A stretch of DNA of 64,000 nucleotides from Nipponacmea schrenckii (lineage: Eukaryota > Mollusca > Gastropoda > Lottiidae): positions 26,877,398 through 26,941,397 of the forward strand of contig JAUJPP010000003.1 in assembly GCA_030562195.1 (NCBI GenBank), written 5' to 3'. Both the position numbers and the translations under genes were made by a program. Below, piece after piece: positions 60,801 through 64,000 of this stretch. The notes under the pieces were generated by a model. The model made no database searches, was not told where the DNA came from, and worked only from the letters and a program-made list of their open reading frames with translations. Position 1 is the stretch's first letter, and each line of letters starts with the position of its first letter.

Positions 60801-63115
60801 ACTTAGATAGCCTAAATCCAAATTTTTAGAAATACAGTAATCTGATTGGATAATTAACTGAAATTTAAAAGCAATTTTAGTAATTGACCAATCAGATGAC
60901 TGGAACGCTAAATTGAATTGCTAGTGAAAATAGAATACAATTTAATTCTAACTGTAAACAGTCCACAACAGTTTGTCTCATCACCGAGTTATGCAGAACA
61001 ACGTCCTCAAATCAAAATGCAGAGTGATCAGTCACAGAATCTAGAACTGTAAACAGCTCAGAACGTGGCAAGAGACCTTGTCTCATATAATTGGTTTTAA
61101 AGTCGAATGATCTTGAACCCCTGAAGAGTAACAATTTCCCCAACTCTTGAAATACTAGTGGGATAACCCACCGAATGACCACACATGAAAATATCTCGAA
61201 CCAATGTTACTAGATTGCCGTTCTTTAAATTAATATACAATGTGTTTTCCTCCACTTTCAAACAAAGTGAAGAACAGCTTCTGGAACATTATCTCAATTC
61301 TCTTACTTTCAGAATTTTGTGACAAAGGCGCTGAACCCAAAAATGGTCAATGTTCAAATTGCACGAAAGGTTTTTATAAATCTGAACGAGGGAACACCGC
61401 CTGTAAGAAATGTTCAGCAAATTTTACAACGTCTGGTATGGGAGCTAAGTCTTCTTCTGAATGTGACCAACGTAAGTATAATGTACTTATAAGTATACCT
61501 ATACATACAGTCTTTAGATCGACATCAATGTGGATATAATTTTTTTTTTTTAGTTTATTTTTTGTTCAACCACACTTCGGATTTACTTCACTTTTGCGCT
61601 AAACAAGAGAAAAAACAGTTGATCTAATATTGAGCTCTGAAGGGTTATATTGATATAGCACATCTTGCTTTCATTCAATCTGAAGATGAATTGTATCAGA
61701 ATTTTAACAACACTTACTATATTTCAGTTTTCTGTGAGCCAGGATTATTCGCGAAAGAAAAAACATGTGAACCATGTATCGTTGGTACTTATAATGATGT
61801 TAAAGGACAAACAGAATGTAAAAACTGTTCATCAGATCGAACCACTCCATCTACAGGTTCTACTAGTGTGTCACAGTGTTCTCTTGGTAAGAGTTATTAT
61901 TATTATTATTATATATGCCAAGATCTAGCTGGATTCAGGATTAGTGTAGTTAAATATTTGTTCAATTAAAATGACATATTTTACCTGAATCTCTTCAGAA
62001 GAAATGCATATTGATGTATTCTAATGTATTCTAACGCTCTACTTGTGACCTATGTCATCGCTGTTATAGGAGAATATCACTTTATATAACATAATGATAT
62101 ATATCCTTTTTTCAGCCTATTGTGATGCTGGTAAATACAGAGAAAGAGATTTAGTTTGTACCAACTGTACCTATGGCCAGTACCAAAATATGACAGGTTC
62201 AACTGTATGTCAAGACTGTCCTATGGGTACCAATACATCCAATACCGGTTCTACTAGTATAGACAAGTGTCTAGGTGAGTATAAACTGTCTATCTAACAT
62301 CAATACAACCTATATAGGTTCTACTAGTAAAGACAAGTGTCTAGGTAAGTATAAACTGTCTATCTAACATTAATACAACCTATATAGGTTCTACTAGTAT
62401 AGACAAGTGTCTTGGTAAGTATAAACTGTCTATCTAACATCAATACAACCTATATAGGTTCTACTAGTATAGACAAGTATCAAGGTAAGTATAAACTGTC
62501 TATCTAACATTAATACAACCTATATAGTTTATACTAAATATAGAGCAATGTCTAGGTAAATATAATCTATATATTTAACATCAATACAACCTATATAGGT
62601 TCTAGTAGTAAAGATCAATGTCTAGTTTATCTATCTAACACCAATACAAGATGGAACCATAAAACTGTCTCTATTACAGTTATATGTACCAGTGGACAGT
62701 ACCGTAATAATACTGAGAATGTTTGTGTAGACTGTCCTAAAGGATTTTACCAACCCAATGTTTTTATGGAGTCGTGTATGAAATGTCAAGATGGCTATAC
62801 CACAGAGAAAACTGGATCTAAATCTGATCTAGACTGTACAAGTAAGTAACATCACTACTTATTCAAAGGAAAATAAAATGGCTGGCCATTTTAAATCAAA
62901 TTAAGAATTACTAAGACCGTACGATGTTCATTAATAACTTTCCCTTACAGAAATATGTCCAGTTGGAGAATATCGTAAAGTAACTGATCGTGATGTCTGT
63001 ACACCTTGTATTAAAAATTCTTACCAAGATCAAATTGGTCAAACTGTCTGTAAACCTTGTAAAGAAGGGGAGGTAACTGAAAACATCAAGTCGACTAAAT
63101 CTACGGACTGTCTGC
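45781..63115 (+). CDS. Gene B: head-to-head paralogue of gene A, interrupted by N gap
   Basis: Exons 1-6 match gene A exon for exon with the same lengths and phases, except that exon 5 is one base shorter. Similarity continues through introns 2-5 and into intron 6, up to the N gap. After the gap come six GCC2/GCC3 exons in consistent phase 1. The CUB, sushi, EGF and HYR exons expected between them are absent, so they are either in the gap, lost, or the two halves belong to different loci. Product: probably secreted lectin/CUB/GCC2-GCC3 mosaic. The frameshift in exon 5 makes this copy non-coding downstream if real. Confidence 0.65.
45838..47337. other. Gene B intron 1, left part
   Basis: No gene recognised. 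Contains a run of C at about 46,515-46,526 and otherwise AT-rich sequence. Confidence 0.5.
47338..47595. repeat. 29-bp tandem repeat, nine copies
   Basis: Units of TTTTAGCTAAGCTAATCGGC plus AAGGAAATG, nearly perfect, inside gene B intron 1. Confidence 0.93.
47596..49483. other. Gene B intron 1, middle part
   Basis: AT-rich; a short segment at about 48,590-48,710 (ATATTCATCAGTGAA, AAAGTAACAGAATCTC) resembles sequence in intron 5 of both genes. Otherwise nothing recognised. Confidence 0.45.
49484..49585. repeat. G/C homopolymer-rich element end
   Basis: CAGGGGCGCAGATCCAGG followed by a long G run and then C runs. CAGGGGCG is typical of hAT-like terminal repeats; a possible opposite end (GGGTACGCCACTG) is at 50,250-50,262. 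No target duplication found. The G runs could form quadruplex structures. Confidence 0.4.
50278..50958. mobile_element. Candidate DNA element with TAACCCCTTTTACA ends
   Basis: Left end TTAACCCCTTTTACATTACA, right end TGTGTAAAAGGGGTTATT, about 680 bp apart, with internal palindromic CGGTTCTGAGAACGG and GAGAACCGTTCC motifs. No transposase frame seen. Non-autonomous element likely. Confidence 0.55.
50959..52271. other. Gene B intron 1, right part
   Basis: No gene. A small degenerate repeat of CGAAATTTCGACTTG lies at 51,838-51,935. The last 25 or so bases before exon 2 match gene A intron 1; further left the two introns are unrelated. Confidence 0.5.
52272..52311 (+). CDS. Gene B exon 2
   Basis: 40 bp encoding [13 protein letters not shown], identical to gene A exon 2. 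Acceptor TTCCAG, donor GTAAGC. Confidence 0.8.
52462..52543 (+). CDS. Gene B exon 3: C-type lectin-like domain start
   Basis: 82 bp, identical to gene A exon 3 ([11 protein letters not shown] through NAMKNCEG). Phase 1 to 2. Confidence 0.8.
52985..53085 (+). repeat. tRNA-derived SINE-like sequence (intron 3, gene B)
   Basis: TAGCACAGTTGG fits the A-box consensus exactly, and GAGTTCCGAACTC is B-box-like 45 bases further on. Counterpart of 28,262-28,375 in gene A, so the insertion predates the duplication. Confidence 0.5.
53243..53346 (+). CDS. Gene B exon 4: C-type lectin-like domain middle
   Basis: 104 bp, phase 2 to 1; LVNIKDETENNF and WKNVWIQNR. Four base differences from gene A. Confidence 0.8.
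53485..54415. mobile_element. Foldback element (intron 4, gene B) with internal insertion
   Basis: Same GGCACAC-rich arms as 27,376-27,870 in gene A, but the loop carries about 400 extra bases (roughly 53,770-54,155). The right arm is nearly identical to the gene A copy; the left arm is more diverged. Confidence 0.78.
53977..54155 (+). repeat. Interspersed repeat family 1, copy inside the foldback element
   Basis: GGAGTTTTACGTTCTACTCT, then AACTGTCGAGGGGTCTTTAA. Absent from the gene A foldback, so inserted in B or lost in A after duplication. Confidence 0.72.
54478..54746 (+). pseudogene. Gene B exon 5: CTLD end plus LDLa, 1-bp deletion
   Basis: 269 bp against 270 in gene A. One G is missing at about 54,535 (TCGTCGATC here, TCGTCGGATC in A), which creates a TAG two codons later. 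Downstream of it the LDLa frame is intact ([16 protein letters not shown]). If real, gene B is truncated within the lectin domain; if a sequencing indel, it is a normal exon. Confidence 0.78.
55200..55330 (+). CDS. Gene B exon 6: CUB domain 1, first half
   Basis: 131 bp, phase 1 to 0; [10 protein letters not shown] and [15 protein letters not shown]. Two residues differ from gene A near the start (YS for FI). The partner half (exon 7) is not present before or after the gap. Confidence 0.8.
55867..56366. other. Assembly gap of exactly 500 N
   Basis: A round-number gap, usually a placeholder for unknown length. The left side is gene B intron 6; the right side is a different minisatellite. Gene continuity across it is unproven. 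Confidence 0.99.
56367..60380. repeat. 33-bp minisatellite, 4 kb, with higher-order structure
   Basis: Roughly 105 copies of TTAAAAGACTATATTATATA plus GAAAGGGACATAT. Blocks with ACAAACCGGTATTTAAAAG followed by GATAAGCACATAT and AATACTGCATT recur at 56.79, 57.55 and 58.85 kb, showing multi-unit duplications. Interrupted by a hAT-like element at 59,413. Truncated on the left by the gap. The 128-residue open frame at 57,665 is a by-product. Confidence 0.93.
59413..59851. mobile_element. hAT-like non-autonomous transposon inserted in the 33-bp array
   Basis: Ends TAGGGCTGG and CCAGCCCTA, with a perfect 8-bp target duplication ATAGAAAA on both sides (59,405-59,412 and 59,852-59,859), the hAT hallmark. 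439 bp, no transposase; the interior is rich in ATCGATTATCG palindromes. Confidence 0.85.
60452..60598 (+). CDS. Gene B (right part): GCC2/GCC3 module
   Basis: 147 bp, phase 1 to 1. YCPAGEQEKALSC, CPADTFKPEPGY and CSPC. First exon after the gap and the 33-bp array. Acceptor TTTTTTAG, donor GTAAGT. Confidence 0.82.
60599..61312. other. Intron between GCC2/GCC3 exons
   Basis: No recognisable element. The intron at 61,472-61,727 likewise holds nothing. Confidence 0.5.
61313..61471 (+). CDS. Gene B (right part): GCC2/GCC3 module
   Basis: 159 bp, phase 1 to 1. FCDKGAEPKNGQC, CTKGFYKSERG and CKKC. Donor GTAAGT. Confidence 0.84.
61728..61886 (+). CDS. Gene B (right part): GCC2/GCC3 module
   Basis: 159 bp, phase 1 to 1. 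FCEPGLFAKEKTC, CIVGTYNDVKGQ and CKNCSSD. Acceptor TTTCAG, donor GTAAGA. Confidence 0.84.
62116..62274 (+). CDS. Gene B (right part): GCC2/GCC3 module
   Basis: 159 bp, phase 1 to 1. YCDAGKYRERDLVC, CTYGQYQNMTGS and CQDCPMG, ending GSTSIDKCL. The last 27 bases and the donor are copied several times in the following intron. Confidence 0.85.
62248..62645. repeat. 70-bp tandem repeat derived from exon end plus donor
   Basis: Five to six units, the first overlapping the end of the exon at 62,116-62,274. Each early unit has CTATATAG, then a 27-nt copy of the exon end, then GTAAGT. Three units keep all the parts (62,318-62,344; 62,388-62,414; 62,458-62,484); later ones decay. Confidence 0.9.
62680..62841 (+). 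CDS. Gene B (right part): GCC2/GCC3 module
   Basis: 162 bp, phase 1 to 1. ICTSGQYRNNTENVC, CPKGFYQPNVF and CMKC. Donor GTAAGT. Confidence 0.84.
62951..63115 (+). CDS. Gene B (right part): GCC2/GCC3 module; gene continues
   Basis: 165 bp, phase 1 to 1. ICPVGEYRKVTDRDVC, CIKNSYQDQIGQ and CKPC. Ends at a GTAAGT donor, so more exons are expected beyond the right edge. Confidence 0.84.
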
Positions 63116-63230
63116 GTAAGTTCGCCTATCCATTAATTCAATCATTTATTCAATTTTATTTAAAATATTTATCTACTTTATAAATATAATTTTTTTTTAT
63201 TTACTTCATATTATTATTTTTGTTATACGC

Positions 63231-63297
63231 CCACCTGTCCGTCCGTCGGTCTGTCCGTCCGTCGGTCCGTCGGTCCGTCGGTCCGTCCGTCCGTCAA
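63231..63297. repeat. GTCCGTCG microsatellite
   Basis: Tandem GTCCGTC/GGTC units immediately before the 161-bp satellite, in the intron after the last visible exon. Confidence 0.92.
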
Positions 63298-63299
63298 CA

Positions 63300-64000
63300 A
63301 TTACTTGTGTACACGATACAGGCCAGAGTTTTTATCCGATATGAATGAAACTTGGTATGTGTTTTCATCTTGATAATATCTCGGACAAGTTCGAAATGGC
63401 ACGATTCCAGATGTCGGTTTATGAGTTATTGCACTTGATTTAATGAAAAAACCCTTAAAATTTACTTGTGTACGCAATAGAAGCTGTAGTTTTTATCCGA
63501 TTTGAAGGAAACTTGGTATGTGTATTCATCGTGATAATATCTCGGACAAGTTCGAAAATGGCACGATTCCTGATGTCGGTTTATGATTTATTGCAGTTGA
63601 TTAAATGAAATAAAGTTCAAATTTACTTGTGTACGCAATAAAAGCTGTAGTTTTTATCCGATTTGAATGAACTTGATATGTGTATTCATCTTGATAATAT
63701 CTCGGACAAGTTCGAAAATGGCACGATTCCTGATGTCGGTTTATGAGTTATTGCACTTGATTAAATGAAATAAAGTTCAAATTTACTTGTGTACGCAATA
63801 AAAGCTGTAGTTTTCATCCGATTTGAATGAAACTTGGAATGTGTATTCATCTTGATAATATCTCGGACAAGTTCGAAAATGGCACGATTCCAGATATCGG
63901 TTTATGAGTTATGGCCCTTGATTAAATGAAATAAAGTTCAAATTTACTTGTGTACGCAATAGAAGCTGTAGTTTTTATCCGATTTGAAGGAAACTTGGTA
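63300..64000. repeat. Satellite of about 161 bp, more than four copies, runs off the window
   Basis: Units begin near TTTACTTGTGTACGCAATA at 63,460, 63,621, 63,782 and 63,943, with TTTTTATCCGATTTGAATGA and TCTCGGACAAGTTCGAAAAT inside. The first copy (63,300) is more diverged. Unit length is close to nucleosomal. Confidence 0.9.

Overview
Animal nuclear DNA with many introns, AT-rich and crowded with repeats. There is no bacterial-style gene packing: coding sequence is in short exons of about 40-270 bp with GT/AG borders and consistent phases. The domain mosaic (C-type lectin, LDLa, CUB, sushi/CCP, calcium-binding EGF, HYR, GCC2/GCC3, PAN), the repeat types and the base composition suggest a marine invertebrate, most likely a lophotrochozoan such as a gastropod mollusc. 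The species assignment is inference.

Main content. Two related genes lie head to head. Gene A (minus strand, 31,021 down to the left edge) has 34 recognisable exons, about 5.6 kb of coding sequence. Its order is: signal peptide, C-type lectin-like domain, LDLa, three CUB, four sushi, two EGF, four sushi, two HYR, one sushi-like, an unnamed two-exon domain, three GCC2/GCC3, two EGF, a PAN/apple-like domain and two EGF. The 3' end is outside the window. The second half resembles the SVEP1-type arrangement. Gene B (plus strand, 45,781 to beyond 63,115) repeats exons 1-6 of gene A, nearly identically from exon 2 through intron 6. It then enters a 500-N gap and resumes with six GCC2/GCC3 exons. 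Both products should be secreted or extracellular multidomain proteins with adhesion or recognition roles (inference from domains).

Layout. 0-31 kb is gene A, with introns holding large minisatellites. 31-45.8 kb is the intergenic space between the two starts: a foldback element, a 41-bp array, a decayed non-LTR retrotransposon (about 35.8-40.24 kb, minus strand), interspersed repeats and MITEs. 45.8-63.1 kb is gene B, including a long repeat-filled intron 1, the gap at 55,867-56,366 and a 4-kb 33-bp array interrupted by a hAT-like insertion. 63.2-64 kb is a satellite of about 161 bp running off the edge.

Most notable signals. (1) Several intronic minisatellites look as though they were seeded from exon-intron junctions, so their units carry copies of splice acceptors, donors or exon ends. 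In gene B one array could supply in-frame 27-nt microexons. (2) Five single-base deletions break otherwise phase-consistent exons, which means either uncorrected read indels or gene decay. (3) Gene B may be an assembly join across the N gap. Exon borders were placed by hand from splice consensus plus phase; no alignment or database search was run.
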